A stretch of DNA of 64,000 nucleotides from Hymenobacter pini (GCF_020421205.1 NZ_JAIZZH010000006.1:186001-250000), one strand, 5' to 3'. Numbered from the stretch's first letter, positions 50,352 to 59,329 are shown. Notes: generated by a model not told the origin, from the sequence alone. Made by a program: numbers and translations.

Positions 50352-52073
50352 ATGGAAAAGAGATGGATTCGCAAGCCCGCGCCCGACGCTGAAAAAGTCC
50401 GGCACCTGGCCGACGCCCTGCGCGTCAACGAGGCCATTATCAGCCTACTTTGTCAGCGCAACGTGTGCACCTTCGAGGAAGCCCGCGCCTATTTCCGGCC
50501 CGACCTAAGCCAGCTGCCCGACCCATTGCTGATGCGCGACATGGACCGGGCCGTGGACCGCCTGCTACAAGCTCTGCACTTGGGCGAGCGGGTGCTGGTG
50601 TACGGCGACTACGACGTGGACGGCACTACCTCCGTGGCCCTGGTGTACAGCTACCTGCGGGAGTTCTTCGGGACGGAGCGGGTGGACTACTACATCCCCG
50701 ACCGATACAAGGAGGGCTACGGTATTTCGGAGGCGGGTATCGACCACGCCCACGACTTTGGCTACCAACTCATCATTGCCCTCGACTGCGGCGTGAAGGC
50801 TGTGGAGAAGATTGCCTACGCCAATCAGCGCGGCGTCGACTTTATCATCTGTGACCACCACTTGCCCGGCACCGAGCTGCCCCAAGCCGTGGCTGTGCTG
50901 GACCCCAAGCGCGCTGATTGCCCGTATCCGTTCAAGGAGCTGTCGGGCTGCGGGGTAGGGTTTAAGCTGATGCAGGCGTTTACTCAGCGTCAGGGCTTGG
51001 CCGAGGACGACCTGTACGAGCTGCTGGACCTGGTGGCCGTGAGCATTGCGGCCGACATTGTGCCCATCTACGGCGAAAACCGTACGCTGGCCTTCCACGG
51101 CCTGCGCCTCATCAACGACCGACAGCGGCCCCAGCGCCCTGGCCTGGATGCCCTGCGCGAACTGGCCGGCCTGCAAACCGCCGAGCTCAACATCAGCAGT
51201 CTGGTATTTGGGTTTGCCCCCCGCATCAACGCGGCTGGCCGCATGGGCGACGCCAAGCGCGCCGTGGCTATGCTGCTGGCCGACACCACCACCGAGGCCG
51301 TGGCCACCGCCGGCGTGGTGGATAAAACCAACCAGGAGCGCCGCGGCTTCGATACCAGCATTACCAAAGAGGCCCTAGAAATGATTGAGCAGGACGACCT
51401 GCTCCGCTCGGCCCGCACCACCGTGCTGTTCAAGCAGGACTGGCACAAGGGCGTGGTGGGCATTGTGGCCTCGCGCTGCCTCGACAAGTACTATCGGCCT
51501 ACCATTATACTCACCGAAAGCAACGGCAAAGCCACCGGCTCAGCCCGCTCGGTGGTGGGGTTTGATGTGCACCAGGCCATTGAGGATTGCGCCGAGCTGC
51601 TCGACCAGTACGGGGGCCACATGTACGCCGCCGGCCTCACGCTGCCCGTGGAAAACGTGCCAGCCTTCCGGGCCAAGTTTGAACAGATTGTGGCTGGCCG
51701 CATCCGGCCGGAGCAGCTGATTCCGCCGGTGGAAATTGACCTCACGGTGCAGCTCAGCGACATTACGCCGGCTTTCTACCGCCTGCTCAGCCAGATGGAG
51801 CCGTTCGGGCCCGGCAACCCCAACCCGGTATTCGCCTCCGAGCGGGTGTACGCCGCCCCCGACTCGGCCCGGATTGTGGGCAACTCCCACCTGAAAATCT
51901 CCCTCACCCAGGACGGCCACCACACCGTGGATGCCATCGGCTTCGGGCTGGGCGAATATTACGAGCAAATCCGGCAGGGCCAGCCCTTCAGCGTATGCTA
52001 CACCGTAGAAATGAACGAGTACCGCGGCGTAAAAAACCTACAGCTTCGCCTGAAGGACATTCGCTGGGAGTAG
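50352..52073 (+). CDS. recJ: Single-stranded-DNA exonuclease RecJ
   Basis: A 573-residue 5'-to-3' exonuclease of the DHH family used in recombination and mismatch repair. Motif I is VYGDYDVDGTT, motif II is IIALDCGVKA, motif III CDHHLPG and motif IV VAVSIAADIVP. The DHHA1 domain has GHMYAAGLTLP and the OB domain follows. All metal-binding Asp and His residues are present. It is normal in length. Replication and repair genes (recF, dciA-like, recJ) cluster within 16 kb of each other. ATG at 50352. Confidence 0.96.
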   Translation: MEKRWIRKPAPDAEKVRHLADALRVNEAIISLLCQRNVCTFEEARAYFRPDLSQLPDPLLMRDMDRAVDRLLQALHLGERVLVYGDYDVDGTTSVALVYSYLREFFGTERVDYYIPDRYKEGYGISEAGIDHAHDFGYQLIIALDCGVKAVEKIAYANQRGVDFIICDHHLPGTELPQAVAVLDPKRADCPYPFKELSGCGVGFKLMQAFTQRQGLAEDDLYELLDLVAVSIAADIVPIYGENRTLAFHGLRLINDRQRPQRPGLDALRELAGLQTAELNISSLVFGFAPRINAAGRMGDAKRAVAMLLADTTTEAVATAGVVDKTNQERRGFDTSITKEALEMIEQDDLLRSARTTVLFKQDWHKGVVGIVASRCLDKYYRPTIILTESNGKATGSARSVVGFDVHQAIEDCAELLDQYGGHMYAAGLTLPVENVPAFRAKFEQIVAGRIRPEQLIPPVEIDLTVQLSDITPAFYRLLSQMEPFGPGNPNPVFASERVYAAPDSARIVGNSHLKISLTQDGHHTVDAIGFGLGEYYEQIRQGQPFSVCYTVEMNEYRGVKNLQLRLKDIRWE

Positions 52074-52089
52074 CCGAAACGTGCACTGT

Positions 52090-52296
52090 ATGGATAATCC
52101 GTATTACGCACTGGACGACCTAGGGCCAATAAAGTCAGGACTGCTGACACCGGAAAACGCTGCCGAACTCGCCGAAATCATTCGGAAATACAAGAAAAAC
52201 AATCCTAATGCTATGCAGCAGGTGCGGGAAATAGCACTTCGTCGGCGACCCTCCCCCAACGCAGATGCACCAACGGCGGAGGGACTGGTTTGCTGA
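52090..52296 (+). CDS. Small hypothetical protein
   Basis: A 68-residue protein beginning MDNPYYALDDLGPIKSGLLTPENAAELAEIIRKYK, soluble, with an N-terminal helical segment and an Arg-rich stretch near residue 50. It starts 16 bp after recJ (a GTG three codons upstream would be an alternative). No family recognised. It is followed by a perfect terminator, which favours a real transcript end. Confidence 0.4.
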   Translation: MDNPYYALDDLGPIKSGLLTPENAAELAEIIRKYKKNNPNAMQQVREIALRRRPSPNADAPTAEGLVC

Positions 52297-52326
52297 CAAA
52301 TAACTCCCGCAAGGCCACGAGTATAC

Positions 52327-52366
52327 CACCCCGGCCCGGCTACTTCAGTAGCCGGGCCGGGGTGTT
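52327..52366. terminator. Bidirectional terminator
   Basis: Perfect 17-bp stem CACCCCGGCCCGGCTAC with a 4-bp loop between convergent genes; TTTT follows on the plus side. Confidence 0.85.
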
Positions 52367-52374
52367 TTCAGGTG

Positions 52375-52899
52375 CTACCGGGTTTGGGCAGGAGCGGCTG
52401 GCAGGGGCAGGATGTACTGATTCCGGTTCCAGCGCAGGTAGCCACCGTGCAGGTACACGCCGTAGATGCCCGGCACCGGGCCGGCCGGTGTGGCGGCTAC
52501 GCTGGCGGTAGCCGGGGCAGGGGAGGGCTGGGTTTTCAGCCACACGTACTCCTGGCGGCCGTTTAGCAGCCGCTCGCGCAGTACCTGCCGGCCGTTTTGC
52601 AGGGCCGTGAAGCGGGTTATCACCACGCCGTTGCGGCGCAGGATGGTTTTCTACTCCCAGATGTAGCGGGCCGAGGCCCCGGGCGCGAAGCCGCGCACCC
52701 GTTGCCGCCGCCTGCCGCTCCAGGGCGACTTCGTTTCGAAGTGGTGCGTCTGCATGTGGAGCTGCTGACGTACCGCAGTGGCCGACTGTAGCAGCGAGTC
52801 GAGGGCGGCGGTGGCGCGGGCGGGGTCAGTAACTACCTGAGCCTGGGCCGTGGTGGCCAGCAGCGCCAGCAGGGAAAGGGGTAAAGCAATACGTAGCAT
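52375..52899 (-). pseudogene. Exported small protein gene interrupted by an in-frame stop
   Basis: A minus-strand frame of 175 codons has a signal peptide (MLRIALPLSLLALLATTAQAQ; ATG at 52899) and continues through a single TAG codon at 52651-52653, then another 91 codons to the natural stop at 52375. The two parts are in the same frame and read naturally across the stop (RYIWE, stop, KTILRRNG). The product would be a ~174-residue secreted protein of unknown function. The TAG is one base from TAC (Tyr). Either the gene is dead, or this is a sequencing error. Divergent with the M61 peptidase gene. Confidence 0.6.
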
Positions 52900-53090
52900 A
52901 CGGAAAGGAATAAGGACGGTGCCGATAGTGGCTGGGAGCGGGCTAGTGCGCAAAAATGGCACCGCTTTGGGTGTGAATTGCGTGAAATTTTGGTTACGCT
53001 TTTCGCAGCCCGGCCCCAACAGTGGGGCCCGGTGCGTACCTTGGAGGAGGCCGTAGCGCCTTACCCCGTTTCTACCTCTATCTGTTTCGA

Positions 53091-54935
53091 ATGAAATGTG
53101 CACTACTGGCGCTGGGCCTGAGCTTGGCCGCCACCACTGCTTGGGCGCAGCAGCCCGCCGGTTACCACATCACCCTCAACCTGCAGCAAGCCGCCAACGA
53201 CCGGCTGAAAGTGGTGGTGAACACGCCCCCGGTGCAGGAAAACCAGGTGACCTACGTGATGCCCTCCGTTATTCCGGGCTCCTATTCCAAGAAGGATTAC
53301 GGCCGCTTCGTGTCGGGCTTCAAGGCGTTCGACAAAAACGGCAAGACGCTGAAAGTCAAAAACAGCGGCCCCAACCTGTTCGTCATCGACGGCGCCAAGC
53401 AGCTGGCCCGGCTGGAGTACTCGGTGGATGATACCTGGGACGTGAAGCAGGACGATTCGTTCATCTTCCAGCCCGGCGGCACCAACTTCGACGCCGGCCG
53501 TAGCTTCCTGCTCAACCACTACGGCCTGTACGGCTACCTGGAGGGCTACAAAATGGTGCCCTACGAAGTGCAGGTAACTAAACCCGCCGAGCTATTCGGG
53601 GCCACCGCCCTCGACGTGCGCCGCGCCTCCGCTACCGAGGATGTATTTACGGCTCCCAGCTACGTTACGCTCTCCGATGGACCCATCCTGTACGCCCGGC
53701 CCGATACGGCCAGCTTCAGCACCGGTGGGGCCCGCGTGTCGGTGGCGGTGCTATCGGAGAGCGGGCTGGTGAAGGCTGCCGACGTGAGCCAGATGCTGCG
53801 GCCCATGTCGGAGGCGCTGGCCAAGTTCTTTGGGCAGATGCCGGTGCCGCGCTACCAGTTCCTGTTTTACTTCCCGGCCAGCGGCTCGCCGCTCAGCAGC
53901 AAAGACGGCCGCTACGGCGCCATGGAGCACAGCTACTCCTCCGTGTACTTTCTGCCCGAAATCAGCAGCCCCGAGCGGCTGAAAAGCATGGTAGTGGAGG
54001 TAAGCTCCCACGAGTTCCTCCACATGCTGGCCCCGCTCAACATCCATTCCCGCGAAATTGGCGAGTTCGACTTCCGCAGCCCGCAGATGTCGCAGCACCT
54101 GTGGCTGTACGAGGGCGTGACGGAGTACGTGGCCCAGCTGGTGCAGCTGCAGGGCGGGCTGATTTCGGAAGACGAGTTCCGGCAGACGATGCGCGGCAAA
54201 ATCCGGGACGCGCAGAAGTACCCGGAGGGCGTGTCCTTCACTGAAATGAGCCGCCGCATTCTGGAAAAGCCCTACGACGACATGTATGAAAACGTGTACA
54301 AGAAGGGCGCCCTCATCGGCCTGCTGCTCGATATTCGCATTCAGGAGCTGAGCCAGGGCCGCCAAACCCTGCGCGACGTGCTGCTGGCCCTGCGCCAGAA
54401 GTACGGCCCCACCCGTTCGTTTGAGGATAAAGACCTGATTCCGGAAGTGGTAGCCCTTACCAACCCGCAATTGCAAGAGTTTTTCGACCGGTACGTCATT
54501 GGCAAGGAGCCCCTGCCGCTGGCCGAGTATCTGGGTAAAATTGGGTGGGACTACGTGCCGAAGGCTACCGTCAAAATCCGGGCCTTCGGGCAGCTGGGTT
54601 TCAAATACGATGAAGCCAAAAAGGAATTCCAAACTACCGAGGTACAGCCCGAAACCAACGCCTTCGGCCTGCGCAACAACGACGCCATCCTGGCCGTGAA
54701 CGGGCAACCCCTCACCATGGACAACGCCGAGCAGCTGCTCCGCCCACTGGTAGGCTCCGAAAATATTTCCGACGCGCCAGTGACGCTCACCGTACGCCGG
54801 GGTTCTACTACCGGCACCGTGAAAGGCACGCCCCAGGAATACCAGGCCGAGGAGACCAACCGTTTGGTGAATAGCGCTACCGCTACGCCTGCCCAACTGG
54901 CCCTGCGCCGCCAGGTATTCACGCCTAAAGGGTAA
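53091..54935 (+). CDS. M61 family metallopeptidase with PDZ domain
   Basis: A 614-residue exported protein with a signal peptide (MKCALLALGLSLAATTAWAQ). The M61 N-terminal beta domain fills residues ~25-200. The zinc motif HEFLH is near residue 307 and the downstream glutamate lies in LWLYEGVTEY near residue 338. A PDZ domain is at about 520-585 (NAFGLRNNDAILAVNGQPL). Relatives are glycyl-type aminopeptidases; it probably cleaves peptides in the periplasm. The ATG at 53091 was chosen for the signal peptide; upstream in-frame sequence is G/R-rich leader. Confidence 0.92.
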   Translation: MKCALLALGLSLAATTAWAQQPAGYHITLNLQQAANDRLKVVVNTPPVQENQVTYVMPSVIPGSYSKKDYGRFVSGFKAFDKNGKTLKVKNSGPNLFVIDGAKQLARLEYSVDDTWDVKQDDSFIFQPGGTNFDAGRSFLLNHYGLYGYLEGYKMVPYEVQVTKPAELFGATALDVRRASATEDVFTAPSYVTLSDGPILYARPDTASFSTGGARVSVAVLSESGLVKAADVSQMLRPMSEALAKFFGQMPVPRYQFLFYFPASGSPLSSKDGRYGAMEHSYSSVYFLPEISSPERLKSMVVEVSSHEFLHMLAPLNIHSREIGEFDFRSPQMSQHLWLYEGVTEYVAQLVQLQGGLISEDEFRQTMRGKIRDAQKYPEGVSFTEMSRRILEKPYDDMYENVYKKGALIGLLLDIRIQELSQGRQTLRDVLLALRQKYGPTRSFEDKDLIPEVVALTNPQLQEFFDRYVIGKEPLPLAEYLGKIGWDYVPKATVKIRAFGQLGFKYDEAKKEFQTTEVQPETNAFGLRNNDAILAVNGQPLTMDNAEQLLRPLVGSENISDAPVTLTVRRGSTTGTVKGTPQEYQAEETNRLVNSATATPAQLALRRQVFTPKG

Positions 54936-54940
54936 GCCGC

Positions 54941-54948
54941 TACCTTTG
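54941..54948 (+). promoter_or_regulatory. -7 element very close to lptB
   Basis: TACCTTTG starts 6 bp after the stop of the M61 gene and ends 8 bp before the lptB ATG, so a transcript from it would be leaderless or nearly so. Confidence 0.6.
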
Positions 54949-54956
54949 CCTCTACG

Positions 54957-55688
54957 ATGATACTACGCGCCGAACACCTGGTTAAAACGTACAAGTCGCG
55001 CACGGTGGTGAACGACATGAGCCTGCACGTGGAGCAGGGCGAAATTGTGGGCTTGCTGGGCCCCAACGGAGCCGGCAAAACCACCTCGTTCTACATAACG
55101 GTGGGCATGGTGAAGCCCGACGGGGGCCGGGTATTCCTCGACGAGCAGGAAATCACCAAAATGCCCATCTACCAGCGGGCCCGCCTCGGCATTGGCTACC
55201 TGGCCCAGGAGGCTTCGGTGTTCCGGGATTTGTCGGTGGAGGAGAACATTCTGTCGGTGCTGGAAATGACCAAGCTGTCCAAGAAGGCCCAGCACGACAA
55301 GGTGGAGGAGCTGCTGCACGAGTTCAGTCTCACCCACGTGCGCAAAAACCTGGGCCGGGTGCTCAGCGGCGGCGAGCGGCGGCGCACCGAAATTGCCCGC
55401 GCCCTAGCCGTGGACCCCAAGTTCGTGCTCCTCGATGAGCCCTTCGCCGGCGTGGACCCCATTGCCACCGAGGAAATCCAAGGCATCGTGGCCAAGCTCA
55501 AGCACAAGAACATCGGCATTCTCATCACCGACCACGACGTAAACTCCACCCTGGCCATTGTAGACCGGGCCTACCTACTGTTCGAAGGCAAGCTGCTGAA
55601 AGCCGGTACCGCCGAGGAGCTGGCCGAAGACGAAATGGTGCGTCGCGTGTACCTGGGCAAGAACTTCGAGCTGAAGCGGAAGCTGTAA
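54957..55688 (+). CDS. lptB: LPS export ABC transporter ATP-binding protein LptB
   Basis: A 243-residue ATPase that, with LptF and LptG, drives lipopolysaccharide extraction from the inner membrane. Walker A GPNGAGKT is at residues 35-42, the signature is LSGGERRRTEIARAL, and Walker B VLLDEPFAGVDP. The FVLLDEPFAGVDPIA sequence is diagnostic of LptB. Its partners lptC (44964) and possible periplasmic proteins are in the same window, but lptF/G are not. It has a promoter element directly at its start and a terminator hairpin at 55773. Confidence 0.95.
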   Translation: MILRAEHLVKTYKSRTVVNDMSLHVEQGEIVGLLGPNGAGKTTSFYITVGMVKPDGGRVFLDEQEITKMPIYQRARLGIGYLAQEASVFRDLSVEENILSVLEMTKLSKKAQHDKVEELLHEFSLTHVRKNLGRVLSGGERRRTEIARALAVDPKFVLLDEPFAGVDPIATEEIQGIVAKLKHKNIGILITDHDVNSTLAIVDRAYLLFEGKLLKAGTAEELAEDEMVRRVYLGKNFELKRKL

Positions 55689-55772
55689 CTTCTAAGCAGG
55701 CGAACAAAACTGACAAGTTAATCTTGCGGGCTGGCTTGGGTGGTCGCCCATTAGGTATTTCAGTAACTTTCC

Positions 55773-55821
55773 CGGGCGGCATACGGTACAGATAGTCCGT
55801 TTGCCGCCCGTTTCTATTTTC
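55773..55821 (+). terminator. Terminator after lptB
   Basis: CGGGCGGCATACGG ... CCGTTTGCCGCCCG hairpin followed by TTTCTATTTT; it ends 20 bp before the GH3 gene. Confidence 0.7.
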
Positions 55822-55840
55822 CCCACCCACTCGTTTTTGC

Positions 55841-57367
55841 GTGATTAGTACCGTACTCACCTGGGCCGTGCAGCGCCGACTGGCCAGCATCGAGCACATC
55901 CGGCAGTATCCGCTGGAAGCGCAGGCGCAGGTACTCACGGAGTTGCTGCACGCCGCCCGCCACACCGAGTGGGGCCGCCGCTACGGCTTTGCCGATGCTT
56001 CCTCGGCCCGGGAGTTTGCCCAGCGGGTGCCCATCAGCAGCTACGAGGAACTGTATCCGCACATCGAGCGGGTACTGCAGGGCGAGGCCGATGTGCTGTG
56101 GCCCGGCCGGGTGGAGTGGTTTGCCAAGAGCAGCGGTACCACCAACGCCCGCAGCAAGTTTATCCCCGTTACCCGGGAGTCGCTGCATAACTGCCATTAC
56201 CGCGCCGGCCGCGACATGACCGCCTTGGCCACCCTGTACTACCCTGAAATTGACGTGCTGGGCGGCAAAACCCTGTCGCTGGGCGGTACGCACGGGCCCA
56301 ACCCGTTCCGTCCCACCGAAGCCGGTTCGCGCGTCGGCGACGTATCAGCGGTAATTATGCAAAACCTGCCCGCCTGGGCCGAATACGTGCGTACCCCACC
56401 GCTGGAACTGGCCTTGCTGGATGAGTGGGAAGAAAAGATTGAGCGCATTGCCCGCCACGTGCTCACGCAGGATGTGCGGGTGCTGGCCGGTGTGCCCACC
56501 TGGATGATCGTGCTGCTCCGCCGGGTAGTGGCGCTGGCCCAGGCCGAATCCATCCTGGACGTATGGCCCAACCTAGGGCTGTTTCTGCACGGAGCCGTGG
56601 CCTTCGGGCCGTACCGGGAGCTGTTCCGGCAGCTGATACCCAGCCCGCAGATGCACTACCTGGAGGTGTACAACGCTTCCGAAGGCTACCTGGCTCTGCA
56701 GGATGAGCCCGACTCCGAGGACCTGCTGCTGCTGCTCAACCACGGCATCTACTACGAGTTTCTGCCCGCCGACCAGTGGGACTTGCCCGAGCCGCAGGCC
56801 ATCGGACTGGAGCAGGTGGAGCTGGGCCGCACCTACGCCCTCATCATCAGCACCAACGCTGGACTCTGGCGCTACAAAATCGGGGATACGGTACGCTTTA
56901 CCAGCCTGGCACCCTATCGTATCCGCATTTCGGGCCGCACGAAGCACTTCCTGAATGCGTTTGGCGAAGAGGTGGTAGTAGAAAACGCCGATGCGGCCAT
57001 TGCGGCGGCCTGCCAGGCCACCGGCACCACCGTGCTGGATTACACGGCAGCCCCCATTTACTTTACCGCTCATGATGGTGCTTCCCGCGGCGGCCACCAA
57101 TGGCTTATCGAGTTTACCCAGCCCTCGGTGGATGTGCCCCACTTTACGCAGGTACTGGATGATACCCTGCGCCAGCTCAACTCTGATTACGATGCCAAAC
57201 GGCACCGTGACCTTGCTTTGCAACCACCCGCAGTAACGGCCGTACCCGCGGGCACCTTTGAACAGTGGCTGGCCCGGCGCGGCAAGCTAGGCGGGCAGCA
57301 CAAAGTACCTCGGCTCAGTAATTCCCGAGAGATTATCGACGCAATCCTTGAACAACTAAATAATTAG
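55841..57367 (+). CDS. GH3-family acyl-adenylating protein
   Basis: A 508-residue member of the GH3 family, best known as plant enzymes joining amino acids to hormone acids by adenylation. The adenylation signature is FAKSSGTTNARSKFIPVT (near residue 93), then LYNASEGY-like YLEVYNASEGYLALQ, and YKIGDTVRFTSL and the C-terminal FLNAFGEEVVVENADAAI hinge region. The bacterial substrates are unknown. The start is GTG at 55841. It is followed by a lipoprotein gene after 35 bp. The same neighbourhood (lptB then GH3) recurs in Bacteroidota in my recollection. Confidence 0.88.
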   Translation: MISTVLTWAVQRRLASIEHIRQYPLEAQAQVLTELLHAARHTEWGRRYGFADASSAREFAQRVPISSYEELYPHIERVLQGEADVLWPGRVEWFAKSSGTTNARSKFIPVTRESLHNCHYRAGRDMTALATLYYPEIDVLGGKTLSLGGTHGPNPFRPTEAGSRVGDVSAVIMQNLPAWAEYVRTPPLELALLDEWEEKIERIARHVLTQDVRVLAGVPTWMIVLLRRVVALAQAESILDVWPNLGLFLHGAVAFGPYRELFRQLIPSPQMHYLEVYNASEGYLALQDEPDSEDLLLLLNHGIYYEFLPADQWDLPEPQAIGLEQVELGRTYALIISTNAGLWRYKIGDTVRFTSLAPYRIRISGRTKHFLNAFGEEVVVENADAAIAAACQATGTTVLDYTAAPIYFTAHDGASRGGHQWLIEFTQPSVDVPHFTQVLDDTLRQLNSDYDAKRHRDLALQPPAVTAVPAGTFEQWLARRGKLGGQHKVPRLSNSREIIDAILEQLNN

Positions 57368-57377
57368 TTGTAACTAT

Positions 57378-57402
57378 CCGAAAATCATTAATCGGTTTTC
57401 GG
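57378..57402 (+). promoter_or_regulatory. Hairpin abutting a GTG start
   Basis: CCGAAAA...TTTTCGG, 7-bp stem with 11-bp loop, ends on the base before the GTG of the next gene. It could terminate the GH3 transcript or mask the start. Confidence 0.45.
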
Positions 57403-57924
57403 GTGCGCTACGCTCTATTTATATCTAGTGTTTGGCTGGCCCTGTTGCTTGCGGGCTGTGCTAGTGTGCAACGTGGCCCCATCGGCTTCTGGTCGCGCAA
57501 CCGGTATCATACAGCAGATGGTCGCCGCCACGGGCCTTGGCGCGAGTATTTCGACACTCAACGGCATCACATAGCCAACGCCGGGCGCTACCGGCACGGA
57601 ATGCCTGTGGGGCACTGGCGGTATTTTGCCCCCTCAGGCGGCTTGGAGCGGGAAGAGCTGTTTAGCCGCCGCCCGCCGGGGTTGCTCACTATTCGGTACT
57701 ATCACCTTAATGGCCAACTGGCGAAGGTCGGTCAGGCCCGCTACCAGTTCACCGATGCTGCCGTCAAGTTTTTCTGGGTTGGCGAGTGGAAGTGCTACGC
57801 AGAAACCGGGCAGCCACAACCCTCGGAGTTTTACAGCAACGGCGTCAAGCTAGACGCGCCGCTACGTACTCCTGACGGCCGCACCATCTCAGGCCCCAAC
57901 ACCATTCCCGTCTCGCCACAATAG
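57403..57924 (+). CDS. Lipoprotein with MORN/YwqK-like repeats
   Basis: A 173-residue lipoprotein: signal peptide with lipobox LLAGC (C19). The rest has repeated short beta units of the form DGRRHGPWREYFD, YRHGMPVGHWRYFAPSG and LNGQLAKVGQARYQ, ending SEFYSNGVKLDAP, like the MORN-type repeats in YwqK proteins. The start is GTG at 57403, and no better start exists in the frame. Function unknown. It probably stands downstream of the GH3 gene in a common transcript, unless the hairpin between terminates. Confidence 0.7.
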   Translation: MRYALFISSVWLALLLAGCASVQRGPIGFWSRNRYHTADGRRHGPWREYFDTQRHHIANAGRYRHGMPVGHWRYFAPSGGLEREELFSRRPPGLLTIRYYHLNGQLAKVGQARYQFTDAAVKFFWVGEWKCYAETGQPQPSEFYSNGVKLDAPLRTPDGRTISGPNTIPVSPQ

Positions 57925-58122
57925 TTGCACGGGAGAAGTATCGCTTCACCATGATACACACAGGCTGGGAACAGGATAACGCATTGGCTAGTAGCTCAGC
58001 AGCACGGGCTTACTTTGGCCGAGTCATACTTTGCATTAGTCGACAAATTGAAACGTGAACTGGATTTTGTTGGGAAACACAACTATATTTCCAATCCCAT
58101 TCTGCCCACCTAAATCCCACGC

Positions 58123-58293
58123 ATGGAAGTTTCTACTCCTTTATCTTCTGCGCCACGTCGGCGACGGCGGCGGCTCAAAACCAACGAAGCATCGGACACC
58201 CGTGGGCGCACCCTCACAATGGGGATTCTGAGCCTGTTACTGCTCGCATTGCTGGTTAGCCTGGGCGTAATTGCCGTCAACCTGGGCGGATAG
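58123..58293 (+). CDS. Small Arg-rich membrane protein (56 residues)
   Basis: This ATG frame encodes MEVSTPLSSAPRRRRRRLK, a short charged linker, then one membrane helix (GILSLLLLALLVSLGVIAV) and a short NLGG end. The basic N-terminus and single helix match positive-inside topology, which favours a real protein. It is preceded by ~200 bp of gene-free DNA without an exact -7 element and followed by a terminator hairpin. Confidence 0.55.
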   Translation: MEVSTPLSSAPRRRRRRLKTNEASDTRGRTLTMGILSLLLLALLVSLGVIAVNLGG

Positions 58294-58323
58294 CCTGTTC
58301 GTTGACTTATTCTTTTGTTAACC

Positions 58324-58368
58324 AAAAAAGCCCGGCCCCAGCCTACACTGGAACCTGGCTTTTTTCGG
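58324..58368. terminator. Terminator between small membrane gene and AIM24-type gene
   Basis: AAAAAAGCC...GGCTTTTTT imperfect hairpin in a convergent spacer. Confidence 0.7.
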
Positions 58369-58390
58369 TTAGCAAAGGGCTGTGGATGAG

Positions 58391-59173
58391 CTATTCGTCT
58401 AGAATTCCCCCAACGAGGTTGCCCAGAACGCTGCCACTCTCCTTTTGCGCATTGCCGCCGGAGGGTGCCAGCGCCTGAATCAGCTTCTTCACGGGCATCG
58501 ACTGCAGCCATACCCGGCCTGTACCGCGCAGGGTAGCCAGCAGTAGCCCCTCACCCCCAAAAATCATGGATTTAAGACCCCCGGCCCGAGCAATGCTAAA
58601 GTCTATGCCCGGTTCGAAGGCTACCACGCAACCGGTGTCTACGCGCAGCAACTCGTTATTGAGGCGCTTCTCAATGATGGTGCCGCCAGCGTGAATAAAG
58701 GCTTTGCCGTCGCCGGTAATTTTCTGCAGAATGAAGCCTTCACCCCCGAAGAAGCCAGCTCCCAGTTTCTGGTTGAAATGCAGGCTGATTTTGGTGCCCC
58801 GGGCTGCGGCCAGGAAGCCATCTTTCTGCACAATCAGGCCTTGGGGCAAGTCGCGCAGGTCTACGGGGATGATGGTGCCTGGGTAGGGGGCCGAAAACGC
58901 CACGTGGGCCTTGCCGTAACCGCCGCGGTGGGTGAAGTGCGTCATGAACAGCGACTCACCCGTAATCAAGCGCGTACCGGCCGAAAATAGCTTACCCATA
59001 AAGCTTTGGTTAGGCTCCGAGCCGTCGCCCATCTTGGTTTCAAAGGCAATATCCTCGCTCATATACACCATGGCGCCGGCTTCAGCCACCACGGTTTCGT
59101 TCGGGTCCAGCTCTACTTCGAGTACTTGGATATCGTTACCCAGAATCTTGTAATCAACGTCGTGGGATTGCAT
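58391..59173 (-). CDS. TIGR00266/AIM24 family protein
   Basis: A 260-residue protein of the AIM24/TIGR00266 family: beta-helix-like fold, with VDYKILGNDIQVLEVELDPNE at the start, GAMVYMSEDI, and the GEGFILQKITGDG and GEGLLLATLRGTG repeats characteristic of the group. The function is unknown, though relatives are linked to membranes or mitochondria in eukaryotes. The ATG at 59173 gives MQSHDVDYKIL and is far better than an upstream in-frame ATG that adds 28 residues. It is on the minus strand downstream of a charged-protein gene; a strong terminator lies between. Confidence 0.88.
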   Translation of the reverse strand: MQSHDVDYKILGNDIQVLEVELDPNETVVAEAGAMVYMSEDIAFETKMGDGSEPNQSFMGKLFSAGTRLITGESLFMTHFTHRGGYGKAHVAFSAPYPGTIIPVDLRDLPQGLIVQKDGFLAAARGTKISLHFNQKLGAGFFGGEGFILQKITGDGKAFIHAGGTIIEKRLNNELLRVDTGCVVAFEPGIDFSIARAGGLKSMIFGGEGLLLATLRGTGRVWLQSMPVKKLIQALAPSGGNAQKESGSVLGNLVGGILDE

Positions 59174-59254
59174 TGGCTTAGTAAGGGGAAGGAAGGCGTG
59201 AATAATGCCCCAAGTATAGCAAAACGCCGATTTATGTAGGCCCACACTAATCCG

Positions 59255-59310
59255 CAAAAGGCCCGGCCGCGCAACTTCTGTGCAAGAGAAGTTGCGCGGC
59301 CGGGCCTTTG
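59255..59310 (-). terminator. Strong terminator after the charged-protein gene
   Basis: Stem of about 24 bp with arms CAAAGGCCCGGCCGCGCAAC and GTTGCGCGGCCGGGCCTTTG, perfect apart from one extra A, loop of about 7. Its T tract on the minus strand is short. Confidence 0.8.
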
Positions 59311-59329
59311 TGGTGGGGCTGGATGCCGA

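Noticed and set aside
51046..51378. Overlapping plus-strand frame inside recJ
   Set aside because: Out-of-frame shadow rich in Pro, Ala and Trp; recJ motifs cover the same bases.
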